Below, in pieces: positions 1 through 13,474 of a stretch of DNA of 64,000 nucleotides. The first letter of the stretch is position 1. The number at the start of each line of letters is the position of its first letter. Both the position numbers and the translations under genes were made by a program. The DNA is from Dipylidium caninum (lineage: Eukaryota; Platyhelminthes; Cestoda; Cyclophyllidea; Dipylidiidae). The stretch is from NCBI GenBank assembly GCA_017562135.1, contig QEYB01000610.1:124001-188000 (forward strand), read 5' to 3'. Below the pieces are notes generated by a model. It searched no databases and was not told the DNA's origin. It saw only the letters and a list, made by a program, of their open reading frames with translations.

Positions 1-3000
1 AAAGACTCGCATATGTCAGAGTAGAGGTGTTGTGTGGTGTCGAAGTCAAAACGGCTGGTCTCCTCACAGTAGCGTGCATGTAGCAGTAAAGTCTTAGGGG
101 TAGGAAACAAGACATTAACAGCGCCAATGTCACCAGGTAGCAAAAAATAATAGTCAGCCGTGTTGGTAACAGTGCTTGGGCCGATAAAGTCAATTTACTA
201 TCAGGCCATCAGTAAACAATATTGACCTAATAATTTTTTTGTATTTTTGTACAAAAAGCTGTCAGTGGGGTCAAAGAAAACTTGACCTGAAATGAAGCTT
301 AGCCATTAATAGTTGCCATGATGTGTCATTAAAAAGTGACCTGATAACGTTGCCAGAAGCAGGGGAGAGAAAGGGAAAGTGAGAGGTAGTAATGGTAATA
401 TGTGTAACGGTGAATGACTAACTTGCAACAAAAAATCCCCATCGGATGCCCTGGGAGTGCTCCCTCTGGAGTAGAGTGAGGAAGCAGCGAGGGATTGAGC
501 GAGACTTCGTGTCGAGGAGGAAAGGGGGGCAAGAGCCTTGAGACCCTCATCCAGGCAAGCGAGTGCAGCTTCACGCTTTCCCGCCTGCCACAATAACTTC
601 GCTCGCTCTCTCAGAGCGCCCACACTGCCCAGACACTCGGCATTCAACACGCAAGTATAGGCCGCCATGCACTGCCCAGCTCTGAGTCGTAAATAAAAAT
701 GGTTAGTGGATATCGGCCCCGAACTACTACCTCAATCACTCAGAAAAAAAACTCTAGAATGGTTCTTAAGAGAGTCATACTTTCTTGCCAATTTAGCTCG
801 CCGAAGCCAACTGTCACCAAGCGCAGAGTGCAGAAGTTGTAGTTGATGGGCCCTAAGTTGGTCCGAGAGACTAGAAGGTGAGGTTGAAAAGGCTGCCTTA
901 AGACGGGAGGCTATGAGCTGTAGTGTCGAGTGCCGCATGGCAAGAACCGGCTCCAGTGTATGAAAAGTCGGCCTAGACTGATGCACTCTGGCATCAAGCC
1001 ATGAGAGCAGATTACCCACGAGCAGCTAAAACGGACAATTATAAGACGGTAGAAGTATGCTAAAGAAAGTCCATTTTAAAGAAGGATAATGTAGAACTTA
1101 CTTCAGAATTCTTTTGGCACTTGACTAAACCAAATTCGTTAACGAAGCCCACTTCATGAGAAAGCTGGTCAGATAAGTCGATGATGCTTTCAATCTCCGT
1201 AAGTAGACTCAAATTAACGAGTGGCTCACAAGCTCTCAGATACCCGCTTGCACCCTCCAAAGAAGAAGTGGCAAGAATATTCATCTGACCCAGACGCAGT
1301 TCCTCCAGAAAAACATTCAGGCAAGGATTGGACTGCATCTAATAAAGGAATGGTATTTTCAGCTTTCTAGTATGTTTCGGTAGCCCTAAGCATCTAACAC
1401 CAATGGTTCCATGATGTTTACTTATTTCTTTACTTTTAAATTCTTAAAAATGAAAATAAAAATCGACGAAAAAGTAAAGAGACCTCTGTCGGATCCAGCA
1501 TAAAAGAAAGAAATATTTTGCCGAGTCCAGCTGGCCAGGAAGATTCTGATGCCTCCTAAAATAGACAAATAACTCGCGATAGCAGATGCACACAACGGTT
1601 GATGCAAGAGCTTCATAATATGACAAAAGCGAAGGATACACAAAACCTAATGAGATTCACATAAATTAAGAAGAATTATTGATGTATGGAGATCTTGAAA
1701 CAAAAATATGGCCCACCGACGACATGACTAGATCCAATTTTTCCCAGTCGCCAAGACGAATAACTGCCTCCGCACGAAGATCATTCAACTGTCGAGTCCA
1801 CGCCGCTTTGTCGTCATTTCCGCGGAGCTGAGACGCAAGAAGAGCATCAGTTCGAGTGATAATTGCCTGCAAGCAGGCGGGATCGGGCATTTGGCACCGA
1901 AAAATGCCAGCATGCAGGCCCCACGCTTGAGCGTTGCCTTGGTCAACTGACAGAACATGCTCATAGTTGGCACAGGCCATTTCCAACTGATCCTCATTTT
2001 CCAGCTGTAGGGCTCGCAGCAGGGAACTCCGAATAGAATCAGATTTAGTGAGTGTTGCAATTGACTTAGACGACGGGTGGATTCCGGTGTGTTGCATTTG
2101 GGTTAGAACGCCCTTGAGGCCTGAAATATCCCATTTCAAAAAACAATAAGAAATGGAAAGAATCAGCATTCTGCATAAATATGAATGATCGAGTATTTGC
2201 TTACTGTTCAACTCAACAGAGAATAACCACAAAAAGCACTCCTGGACTGGCAATTATGTGACTGGTGATTTTGTCGGCAGATGGATTCTGCACCTTCATT
2301 TGTTTCGTTAACGTGTTTAAAGCATCTAACCTGCATTTTTTCGTACTCTTTGGACTAATAATTATTATTTACAAAAATTACACCGATTAGTTCTTTAGTT
2401 TTGCCCTCAACATAAATTAAAATGGAAAAACCAGAAGTGCACAACAGATAATCTCATTTTCGAAAAGCTACGAATCCATCGCAAGCACACAAGATGTCCA
2501 AAGATCTGACGTCCACTTGGAGGCAATGAGACTCCATGAATCAAGGTCTTTGTCGATTCAGATCGTCGGAGCACAACACGTGATAGTGCAGAGAAGCTCA
2601 AATGATAATCGTACACACGCTAGGTTATGCCAGGGAAACCCTACCTTCGGGAAAACCACCAGAACGAAATCTGGCAAACCAACAATTGACACTGCCTCCT
2701 TCCCAAGGCCTCATTTCCCATATACGACGCGCAACATCTTAGGTGCTTTTGATGCGTTCATGCCTTTTGGGGAATAATACAATAAAAATGTATGCAGTTC
2801 ACGTCTTATTCTCCCATTTTAAATCAGAGTAAAAGCAGGACTAAAAACCTCATCGATATAAATTTGCTACCAAATGAAAGGTAAAAGTTCAAACAATAAG
2901 AAAAAATACAAATTAGATACTTTTTACCCGTTAGCGAAACAACAAAAGAAAGCGCAAAATCCATCTATCGACAAAACTAGCAATCATTTTAGCCTCTTCA

Positions 3001-6000
3001 ACCTCGTCTCGAATTAATGAAAATGGTCATATCTTACAAATCGCCATTTTCGCAAGAAATAAAACAATCCCCGTTACGATCTTAAAGAGAAGTCTACTGC
3101 TATCCACAAAATGTCGTTTCTAATCCAATTGCATATCCTTTAACTTATGTCCCATACGAGGACTCTGTTGGGAGGATTGGGATGCCATATAGATACCAGT
3201 GCTAGAGATTGACAGGTAGGCCAGAGAGAGGCTACATTGGGTAAAGATACAATTCAAATTCTTACCGTCGGTGTCGTGGAGGGCAGTAAGAGCCTCCAAA
3301 AGTCCAATGAGACTTTCCTTTGCCATGTCACCAATGAGAGGGCCGGCGGGAGCCTCAAGACGGTCAATGAAGCCGCTGACGTAAAAGGCCTTGCGAGCTA
3401 CCTCGTCATCTGTGAAGGCAAACTCCCAGTTGCGCAGGGTGCGCGTCAGCCCCCCAATGCGACGGCTCGCCCGCGCCTGCACCGAGTGGGGCAGGGAGTC
3501 GAAAAACTCTGACATTCGTGTTACGGCTAGCAATTGAGTGGAGGGCGGTCGTGTTACTTGCAATCATAATGTCAAAGTCTACCCTCATCGCTAAACTTAA
3601 AGTAACTTGGAGTCAGGGTATAAAAAAGAAATATTTTTAGGTTATTGTGCTATTTCGGCTACCGGGGTCTCGTGTGCAAGTCGCCTTGATCCCAAATATG
3701 AGAAAAATAATTAGAAATTTAGTGGCGGCAACTGTTTTCCATCTAAGGGCCTGGTAACGATTGTTTAAAAAAATTTCATCTGATGATACAGAGTCGATCA
3801 CAATAAGAGAATAGGAAAAGAAGTTCAAAGACAAGTAAGTGAAAACAAATGGAACACAGAAGAATAACATATATCTTAAGACTACATACTCAAGAGTGTA
3901 ATGAAATGAAAAAGATCACCAATGAAACGAACCAAGATGAAGCTCGGTAATACGAGTTTTCTCTTCGGAGTTGGGTTTGAAGACGTCTTTGGGTCTACGG
4001 TCCGTAGTTTTAGCTATTGCCGCGACTACCACCGCGTAGTCCGCAGACCTGACTCGTAGCCATGCGTCCAAGTAATCAAGGAGAGAGAAAACCGTCTGCA
4101 CAGCCAACGGATACCACGGTTTCCAAGGCTTTTGCGTTGTCTGACAAACAAGTTAATCGGCAAACTTAAGCTTCGCAATACTTACTAAATCAGGAATATA
4201 CTGTGATCTGTATTATGTTAGTTCTCTGTCTATTCGTCAGCTTCTGTTTACGATGCCGATGGCGAAAAGTAATTCCGAGGTCAAATAATAGGAAGCGAGA
4301 AAAGGAGCCCCCAACAGACAGTGTGATTAGAAACGAAATAAGAAAGGTGATGAAACCTGTGTCCATATATGAAAAGGAGCAATAAAGACAATTTTAACGA
4401 TATAGATAATTCTGTAGCCCTGTAAGGCCGGTCTTTAGTATTGGTAAAGATACAATCTCAAGGCAAAAATAATGAATTGCTTACGGTACCGAGAGGCGGT
4501 TTGATATCATCATAAAACAGGAACTCTGTGGGCAATACATCAGAATATCTGCCAACACGCTTTGCGTCTGCCACCGTTTCCAAAACTGCGAGGATTTCAG
4601 ATCGCAACTGCGTTTTATTGTAAAAGCAAAAAGCGTCAAAATTTATTTAACAGCGTATCGAGTAATAAATTGGTAGGAGCAAAGTAGCGGTCAAATTTAA
4701 ATTAAGTGATCCTATTCGTATGGGAAAAAATAGTAAGGGGTTATGATGACATGTTTTTTCAAATTAGAAAATTAACCGTAGAAACAAAAGTGAAAATTGC
4801 ATTCGCAACATTATCGTTTATTCACTTTCCTATATACTTTTAACAGCACATAAGCAGATCAATGTTAAAATGAAGAGTAAAGTGTATGAGATAAACCTCT
4901 AACAAACTTAGAAAGGTCGCTATTCAGTACTGAAGAGAACGAGATACCTTAAAAAATTACACTGAACTTGAAACAAAGTGGGTTAACATAGAAATAGCAA
5001 ATCCATACGAAATACATTTTACAAATAGGTGAGCGTCTTAACAAACCTTAACAATACCCATTTGAGAACCGCCAATCACCACCTGAAGGGCGATGGGATC
5101 AAGAATGTATCGGGCAAACTCAACATCTGATTTTATAACCGGTTCGCAAACCTGAAAAAGACTGTGCGTCACGGAGTCCGACACCTAAACAAGGGAATTT
5201 TGTATTAAGTAGCTCACAGTACAAAAATGAGCAGACTGTCAGTTAAACTTACGTAAATTTTCAGCGAACCGGACCAAAGACGAATCCACGATTCGTAAGA
5301 ATGGCAACAATCTTGACCAAATATGGGTGACTGTACAGAATGCCAATCAGTAAAGGCTTCTACCACATACCTAAACCATAAGGAATTACTAGCAGGGTTA
5401 TTCAGTAAACTGCCGCAAAGTTATCAAAAGGTAAAGTAGAGATATTTGCAGACAAGAGTATCGTAAAAATTTGAAACACATCAAGTATGAAAATAACTTA
5501 ACAAATGTTGCTGTTTAGAGATTTTCATTCAGGGTACATACTTGGAACTGAGAAGTGGCGTAAGAAGGTCCTGTATGTTTTGTGAGAACTTGGCCCACAA
5601 TTCTTGACCTGAAAGAAAACGTTTCATCTCCCGCGTTTTGGAATCTACATCCGAAGAGGTGCCCGAAACGTCAAATAACCGGAGGAGTTCTTGAATGGCT
5701 AGCGCCGCAGAGTCCTAAGAATAAGTAAAATAAATAATAAACAAAGTATATAATCAAGAGGATAGGAGAAACGAAGGGACACACCATCTGCTTAGGACTA
5801 GCAGCACGCATATAAATCTTTGTGAGTTCCATAATAACGTCGAAAGTAAAGGTGTGATCCCAATTAAGAGCAGTTTGAATATTTCCGGTGCTTGTGCCTT
5901 CACGTACTGGAAATGTTAAAGCAAGTCTAAAACATAGAAACAGACAATACCAAGATCACAACCTCATTGGGATACTGATTATTAAAGAATCTTCCCGCTT

Positions 6001-9000
6001 TACAGTGACAAGTCCACACGATGACCACGTTTAAGTTAAAAAAAAACTTAGAGTCATTCAAGATTTGAAAAGTAATGATTTGTAAAACCGCCTGACAAAC
6101 TGCAAATATTTAGGATATAACAGATAAAAGTAATTTTCGGGCTAAAGTACCGCAACGCCCAAAATTTCTTATAAGATTCCAAAACATTAAGAATAGAAAT
6201 ACGCAACCTTGAGGGATCAATAGCTCCCAAAGCACCGAACCATCTCGCATACAACAAGCGAATGCCCCGATCGGAATCCCGAGCAAGACCTGTTAAGAGG
6301 CAATTTATTAACTGGGAAAGGAGATGTCGAATGGAGGAAGAGGATCCGCTTGCAGACTCATTAGCCGTTAAGGCAATTGGAGAGGGCCGATGGGTGCTCA
6401 GAGCCCTAACAACGAGTCGAGATAGCTGCATCAGGCCGCGGTGATAATGACCACCCCCTATTGAGGCCAAGCAGTAACGCCGCACTAGTCGGCTCGAGTG
6501 TCCCAACCCACGAAGCCATGTGACGAGCAAGTCGACAAAACCATCAGGAGGAGCAAGTTGCAACTCGGCTGGATCGGGGTGAGAGTCACTTGGAAGACAC
6601 AAATCATGCCTACGAGAAACAAAAGCATTAATATTTTACAAATAAGAAGCTAGTAATTTTAGAACGAGGATTGAAATTGATTCTAATTATTAAGCAATTA
6701 ATCATTAATTATTAAGTAATCAAATTTTTTTCGATGTGCTCATCGACAGACAGTTTGTGTGGAAACACGGTTTAACACATAATTTTTGATACTACGACCA
6801 ATCTTGGTCGTAAATTCTATTTTCTGTAAAAAATTTTTGTAATAATAGGGAGGAGAGATGTCAGGGTCAACAATGGAAGAAGACCATTTACGTCATTGTA
6901 TGCTATTTTTGTGCGATCAAAAATTAATGACAAACCACAGCAATGAAAAAAACCAACATCCACAGCGATAAATAAAGCACCTGTTTCTGTAGTGGGAGTT
7001 TTCAGGAATAATAAACTATACATTGCTCTAATCGAGCGAATGAAGCAAAAGTTCTTAACAAAACAACACGATAACGCGAGGCCTCCTGCTGCAAAATTAA
7101 TAAGGGAAAAAGAGAGGGAGCTGAGATTTGAACTTGTACCTCACCCATCTTATTCACCAGAACTCGTGTCCCGGATTACCACTTTTCAGATCGTTAGAGC
7201 ATGCGCTAAGAGGTAAAAAACCTTAACAATATTGAAAAAGTTTCAATGCAAAATCAAAGGATTTGTTTAAAAAGGGAATCAAACAACTGCCTATACACTA
7301 GCAAGGTGTTAAAAATGATGAAAATCAGTTTGTTGAGTAAAATGCAGAATCTCCTAAATGGTTTACGCCAACAAAAAAATTTAGATTACTTGTTTGTTTA
7401 CCTAATATTACGGGAAAATTCAAAATATTCATAGCAAAACCGACAGGATGGGGTGTCAATTACAGGACTGATAAAGGTTTGGAATCCCTTGGTCAATGAT
7501 TTTAATAACGGAAATTTGCATGGTATTATCTATGCTAACGTCGACGGCATTAGGCGAAACAGTTAAATGTGATGGGATAATTGTCTAGTTTGTTTTTAGA
7601 ACAAAAGCGTGTAGTATTGATGGAAATGATACCCCCAGGGATGTTTTCCGAATCAAAAAGATAGAGCATTAGACCTACCACGGACAAACGGCCTTGAGCA
7701 CGGATTGAAATTCCTTTAAACCCGGATAATGGGGAAGAAAGAAGAGTTGTTTAAACGATTCCTCAAATTGGCCTCTAAATCAATGATGAAAATGCATGAG
7801 TGCGGAAGTGCGTGGACCGAATACAAAGAGAATGAAATACTAACCGTCGCTCAAAGATACTCGAGAGAGCCTTTTTCACATAATCTGGAGCAATGGGATA
7901 TAGACAAACTAAGTGCGCCACAATGTCGGGAAGAAGTTCAATAAGTGAGTCGATTTCCAACCTGAAATCAAGTTTTCGACATATAAAAAAATCATATGCG
8001 AAAAAAGCAATCTATCCATTTGTGACTCACGTTGTGAGGAAGACGGACCACAATTGTGCAACGTTCTTTGATTCAACAAACTTGTAGCGAAGACAGAGTC
8101 TAACGAAGAAAAAACAAGCTCTATATCAAGGAGTTATTATTTCAACCAATCCAAAAAAAGATCCGCGTAAAATTTATTCATGCGCTTTCATAACTGTTGA
8201 TATTACATATAAGCAAAAATAAAGTCCAAGACTGTTCACAACACAAAGCCTAGTTAACAATAAAAATCGGCGAATACCGAGAACTTACTTAAGAGTGGCG
8301 ATAAACTTAGCCCGCATCCGTGAGACAGGCTGACTACCAAGAAGGTCCATAAAAATTGCTAAACTTATCAAACACCGTCTTCGTTCTTCAAGCGGGTATT
8401 CGGCATCAAGTAAGCGACTATCAAAGAAAGCCAATATACCACACAAATGCTGCTGAAGAAATGAACTCTAAAGAAGAAGAAGAATTAAGAAAAATCCTCA
8501 AATATCCCGCCATTGCTTAAAAGAGAAAAAAAAACAAACCAAACTCTCGGGGGTCACATCTGAGAGTGCTACTTCAGTGCGAACGTGAGCGGAATGGCGT
8601 TGTTGGAGGAGGAGACCATGAAGCGGTTTGATATAAGGACTCAATGCCTTACTGACGAGCCAACACAAACCTGCGCGGGCTTCAGCGCGATGTGGATAGA
8701 GATGAGGACAAACTGGTGTAGCAGTCTCGAGACGTCGTTCATACGAGCCACTTGCTCAATTGAAACACCGAGATGGGACTGAAGGATACTTAAAACTCTC
8801 AGTGCAGCAAAAAGTCATGCTACATTATCAATTGCAGTTTGAATATATCCATGGGGTGTGAAATCGCTCACACAAAGTAGTCTTAAAAGCTCAAACACAC
8901 GAAATAAAAACAAAATTCATCTTGAACAAGTGATAGAGAACAAAATATAAGGAAGTGCCAAGATTTTTCAAGCGGACTCAAATCAGCCGACCCTACCTCA

Positions 9001-12000
9001 AGAAATTTCAATGCGGTAGCTCTTTGGTGTTCGGAAAGATTCGTAAATATATGAACAAGAACATCTGGTAAAATGCAGAGATGAGCGATCTTCGAGACAT
9101 AATCACTCATACTAGTTGGAGTTGAATTTTGTTCGATCAATTGTCTGATACGAAGATGGCTTTCGTGAGTTCCTTTGACGACAAGAAGAATAAAGAGGGG
9201 TGCGGTGAGTTCCTAAGGGTTGAGAAATTTATTACTCAAACTGTTAAAATATAAGAACATCTATAGAACTCAAATTAGCAATTCTGCCATAAGCTAAGAT
9301 TAAATAATGATAACCTGCGACTCTATATTGGAATGTGCAACAGATCGGCAAAAACTCTAAGCAAACAAAAATTTTTCAATTTCGCACGAAATAGTTAACT
9401 ACTAATAAGAGGTAGATGCAAAACAAAGTTTAGGTTTAAAATTCAACGGAGAAAGGTCAACTTAGAAGAGAAGTCCAAGTTATCATAAAGAAAATATACC
9501 CGGACCACAGTTAGTTTTTCCAGTTGAAAAATCCGGGCAAGAGTTTCAAAAGACTGGCCAAGAGACGGATCGAAATGTTCTACGAGAACCTTGCAGCGAG
9601 AGAAAGGTGGAATTTCAAGTGAAGAAAATTTACATACCTGAGCTATCTCCCGCTTTGCATCGCGAAGTATAGTCAAACTAGTCGAACCTAACCTCGACGA
9701 TAGTTTCGTGATCTATGGAAAGAAATAACAAGCCTATATACAAGATTTGAGCCTTTAAAAGTACATTTTGGTGTTTCGGTTGTCTACTGTAAAAGTGCCC
9801 CAATATTTGAGAAAAATGAAACGGTTTGAATAGATATATGATGCTCGATTATGGTTAAATTGACAAAAGTTACCTGAACCGCAGCTTCTCCGATAAGACT
9901 ATGCGAATGGTAATTGGGAATCCCAAGACAGCAAATGCTCGCTAAGGTGTCTTTCAACAAACCACAATGGATAAATTCCAGCTTATTTTCTTCACTAGCA
10001 TAGGAAGGTTCCAATAAAGCCTGACTGGGATCAGGGCAACTAGTGCATGCCTTCTGGCCCTTCATTTCCCTAGAAGAACTGCACCTATCATTTGAAGTAA
10101 CCGTAGTGAGGGGATCGGAGTGTTTAATACCAGTGGCTACTGCCCTGGCAATACTGCCCAACGTTTGTATGCAGGTTTCTTGGCATATCCAGGAGTCTTC
10201 AAGGCAGTTGACAGAGAGACGACTGATGAGCAGTCGATGAAGGGGTACCCAACGAGAGGGATCTTCGGTGAGTAGACAAGTACAGAGCTCGACTAAGACG
10301 TTACTATAATAGGAATAAATCCTACTCACAAATGGGAAAGAAGTCAATTAAAGAAAAATCACATGCGCAAACCCTCTAGCACTACGAAAGATTAAGAAAG
10401 ATTCGGTACATTAATTCAACGATTTAAAAAAAAACACCATAACCTTCAAAACAATCTCCAATGGTATTTGCAGGTGCAATTTATTACATTGTAGGAAACG
10501 TCCATTGTGGTTGCCAATAGGAATGGGCAATAAGATTTGACTAAAGTTAATTTTTGTGTAGTGACTACTATGCAGAAAAATAAAATTATTTAAAATAAAC
10601 TTCCGCATGTTATAAAGGTATTTTAGTCTACATTTCTGACCAGTATTATTAGCGAATATTAGTTTTTGGCAGTAAACCATTGTGGCGAATGAAAAAGCTT
10701 TAGAAAACATCACAACCCACCTCATTAACGTTGCAAACAGAGGCTCGACCTTCTTGACCAACCGAACAGTAGATTCTATGAAATGGGTTATTTGGGCATT
10801 GCTGCAAACATTCCATGATATGTGCTGAGCTGCGTGTAATGCCAAGTTTATTTTATATAAAGGAGTACGGGATGTGCGAGTGACACTACCATTAGGATAC
10901 TCGGCATTCATCACCATAAGCACGTTGGCCATGTCGAAAGGTTGAAAATGGAGAACAGATGACGAAGGGATCGAACACCTAATGCATCTCACGTTACGCA
11001 CAGGAGACCAGGTCAAGCAAATAGCAAGTTTTACAAATTCGGAAAGCCCTTCCAATACACTCTGTTGAAAATCCCCAGCCGCAAAAATTGAGCTGAAAAA
11101 AGTGAATCAAAATTAACCAAATACCAAAGAAGGTCAAAAATCGAATTTGACAGATGAGCTTACCTTAACGTCACTTCAATTAATAATACTATACTTGACC
11201 TCCAAACACTCTTGTCACGAATTGAAACATTATTAATCCAGTCAAAATTGCCGTGAGACAAAACTTTTTCTAGCAATTTCGGCAGAAAATCCAATGATAG
11301 TCCAAAGCCCTTGGTCTCGGAAAACACCAATAGCAGCACGACAGCTCGTAAAGATAATCGCAAGAGAGAGGTGCTTTTTTCGGAAGTATCCTTAAGTCAA
11401 TTTATATCTAATATTGCATAAAAACTCACGGATATTTTCTTAAAAAGTTTCCATAAGTTTCTAATATCCTTTTCATTCAAGCTAAGAATGAAGTTGTTGG
11501 CCAAGGAAGAATCAAGTATGTCTGACAACAGGGCTATTCGACCGAACAGATCGTAAAAATTTGAGTTTACGTCCACAGCTGTGGGGATAAAAGTTTTCAC
11601 AAGTGTAGGAAATAAAAGTTCAATTAAGGACGGTACTGAATCACTCCATCTAAAGAATGCGTTAATGAATTAAAAATTTTACTCATGACCGAATTCGGCA
11701 CATTGAAGACAGGCTGAGACTACTAATGATAGAGTAAACCAGTCGAAAAATTCTCGGGAATTTAGTTCTTGATTTACACCAGATATCACAGATTTCAAGG
11801 AATCCACACCAGTCCGTTTGAATCCAACTGAGAAAAAGGTGACAAGCTACCTTTGTTAATTAAATGAAACTAATATACTTGACGTCTGAATCTATCGCCG
11901 TGTTCATAATCATATTCCGATATACCTTCTTCATACCACATAGCCTTCAATAAAGCCTTGTCATTTACAAGCAAATTAAACAATTCTGTCTGTTCACTTT

Positions 12001-13474
12001 TCATTTCGGAATCATAAATCAGATCCTGACAAAAAAATTCCATTATATTTGTTATAAGTTCCTTTTTATACGGTATCTTTCGATCCACTGTCTTAAGGAG
12101 ACAGGATCTGTAGACCTAGAGCAGTAGAAGACGCTACAGATGAAATCCTGGCACATACCGAGATTAAATTGTTGAGAGAACGATTGTAAATTCCATTCCA
12201 GTTATTTTGTGTGCAGGAAAGAATACGTCGAGCACAAGCTATCAAGCCGCAGCAAGACGAAACTAGATTTTCGGGCCCATTTAATTTGCAGAATAAAGTG
12301 GAGGATTGAGCATCTGCTTCGTTTAAAAGTGAGAGACAGTCCAAACTTTTGGAGGACAAGATAAATACTTTATCCATTAGGGTGGAAAGATACGATGATC
12401 CCAAACACGACATTACTTCCAAGCATTTTACAGCGGCTCCAATGGATGCCTGTAAATCAAATATCGTTTAATAAAATAAAAGGATATTGAGTTTTGTAGT
12501 TGTGTAACTCACCAATTTGCCGTTTAAATCACACAATTCGATAATTTCTAGCAACATTTGAAGGATTTTTTCAGCAAGTTGGGGTCGAGTAGACAAAAAT
12601 CGTGATAGACACAAAGACGTTATTTCACTAAGGAGTACTGTAGCTACAAAACTGAAAACTTACCAAATAATGGTTATAATGTTGTATGCTTCATTAACAG
12701 AAGTGAGTGTAATATGATGGAATTGAAGACTAACGCCACCTTTCTTAGGTTAATCATACATAGGTTTAGGACAAACTCACCAGTATTTTCAATTCATGAC
12801 GGCTGGACAGACTAGGTAGCACGATGTTAAATATTTTGGAGGAATCAAAGTTGAGACTCTCATCATACTCAGATAAACGACACAACACCACTTAAATGAA
12901 GAGTAACGTCTAATTGAATGAAAACCTACGGAAGGACAATGTGATCAAGTAATCGATCAAAAAATAAACGTCAGCAAAGGCATGTCGTTCAAGCATGAGA
13001 ATAAGCTTGCTCATAGTGGAAGAAACGGCCTTCACTTGACGATAGGGACTATGCACTCCAACCAGCAGAAAACAGTGAAGACACCAGGCAGCAAAATCTG
13101 GAATAAAGTGCTAACATTCAATGAAAAGGTACAAAAATGCAATGTATGTATGAAAAATTTAAGACAATAAATCAACAGATTTCGACTCGATTGGCAGTTT
13201 AATGAGTAAAGCGTACCGCGGAGTTCACCGTCCCCAAGAGCGTCAAAATACTGGTAAGAATGATGCGTAAATGCGGTCCCGGTTCGAACTAAGAAATTGA
13301 GAAAGTTTAGATCTTCTTTGAACGTCTGATTCTTCAAGCTTGAACAAGCTGCATCAAGGACACAATGAATGTACTTTACGGCGTCTTCCGGGGAGTAGCT
13401 TAACCAGATTTAGAAAACGTAAAAAAATACTTGGCGTCATCACACAGCTCGTTTGTCACCCGCCCAAAACTCAT
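1..13474 (-). CDS. ATR: ATR-type checkpoint kinase (PIKK family), C-terminal part missing
   Basis: Serine/threonine kinase of the DNA replication and damage checkpoint, acting in the nucleus with ATRIP. The window holds the HEAT-repeat solenoid and most of the FAT domain, split over many exons; the kinase and FATC domains would lie left of base 1. Reading in gene order: a possible start MSFGRVTNELCDDA at 13474, HEAT-like exons at 12.4-8.3 kb, including one near 8.3 kb ending in RMRAKFIATLK, and an exon at 6.6-6.05 kb with ARWFGALGAIDPSRL, which parallels human GECLGELGAIDPGRL. Then come AVQTVFSLLDYLDAWLR (about 4.1 kb), FFDSLPHSVQARASRR (3.5 kb), LNDLRAEAVIRLGDWEKLDL (1.8 kb), DSWLRRAKLARK (0.8 kb) and LRERAKLLWQAGKREAALAC (0.6 kb). 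All follow the order of the human FAT domain. The last exon (about 1-150) ends inside the segment LLLHARYCEETSRFDFD. The family is clear; individual exon edges and the start codon are less certain. The first intron is only 32 nt (13399-13430). Confidence 0.88.
6793..6812. repeat. Short inverted repeat (hairpin)
   Basis: TACGACCAA and TTGGTCGTA face each other across a 2-nt spacer, in an ATR intron about 180 bp before the mariner relic. It could be a remnant of a transposon end, but no matching copy was found on the other side, so no function is assigned. Confidence 0.5.
6985..7235 (+). mobile_element. Decayed mariner transposase fragment inside an ATR intron
   Basis: The plus strand encodes HDNARPPAAKLIREKERE followed by ELVPHPSYSPELV. 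This is the mariner signature around the second catalytic aspartate (family form: HQDNARP... then LPHPPYSPDLAPSD). The next motif is split by frameshifts: PDYHF is in one frame and LPLFRSLEHALRGKK in another, where an intact element reads DYHLFRSL. The first catalytic region and the DNA-binding half were not found, so the copy is truncated as well as shifted. It lies opposite in direction to ATR, in the intron between the exons ending near 6.6 kb and 8.28 kb. It is inactive. Confidence 0.8.
7236..8270. other. Rest of the ATR intron; unassigned open frames
   Basis: Intron sequence between the mariner relic and the ATR exon near 8.28 kb. Two overlapping plus-strand frames (7729-7944 and 7893-8087) stay open for 60-70 codons and are rich in Lys, Ser and Glu. 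They could be remains of another mobile element, but I recognise no family motif. No splice structure links them to a host gene. Confidence 0.4.
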
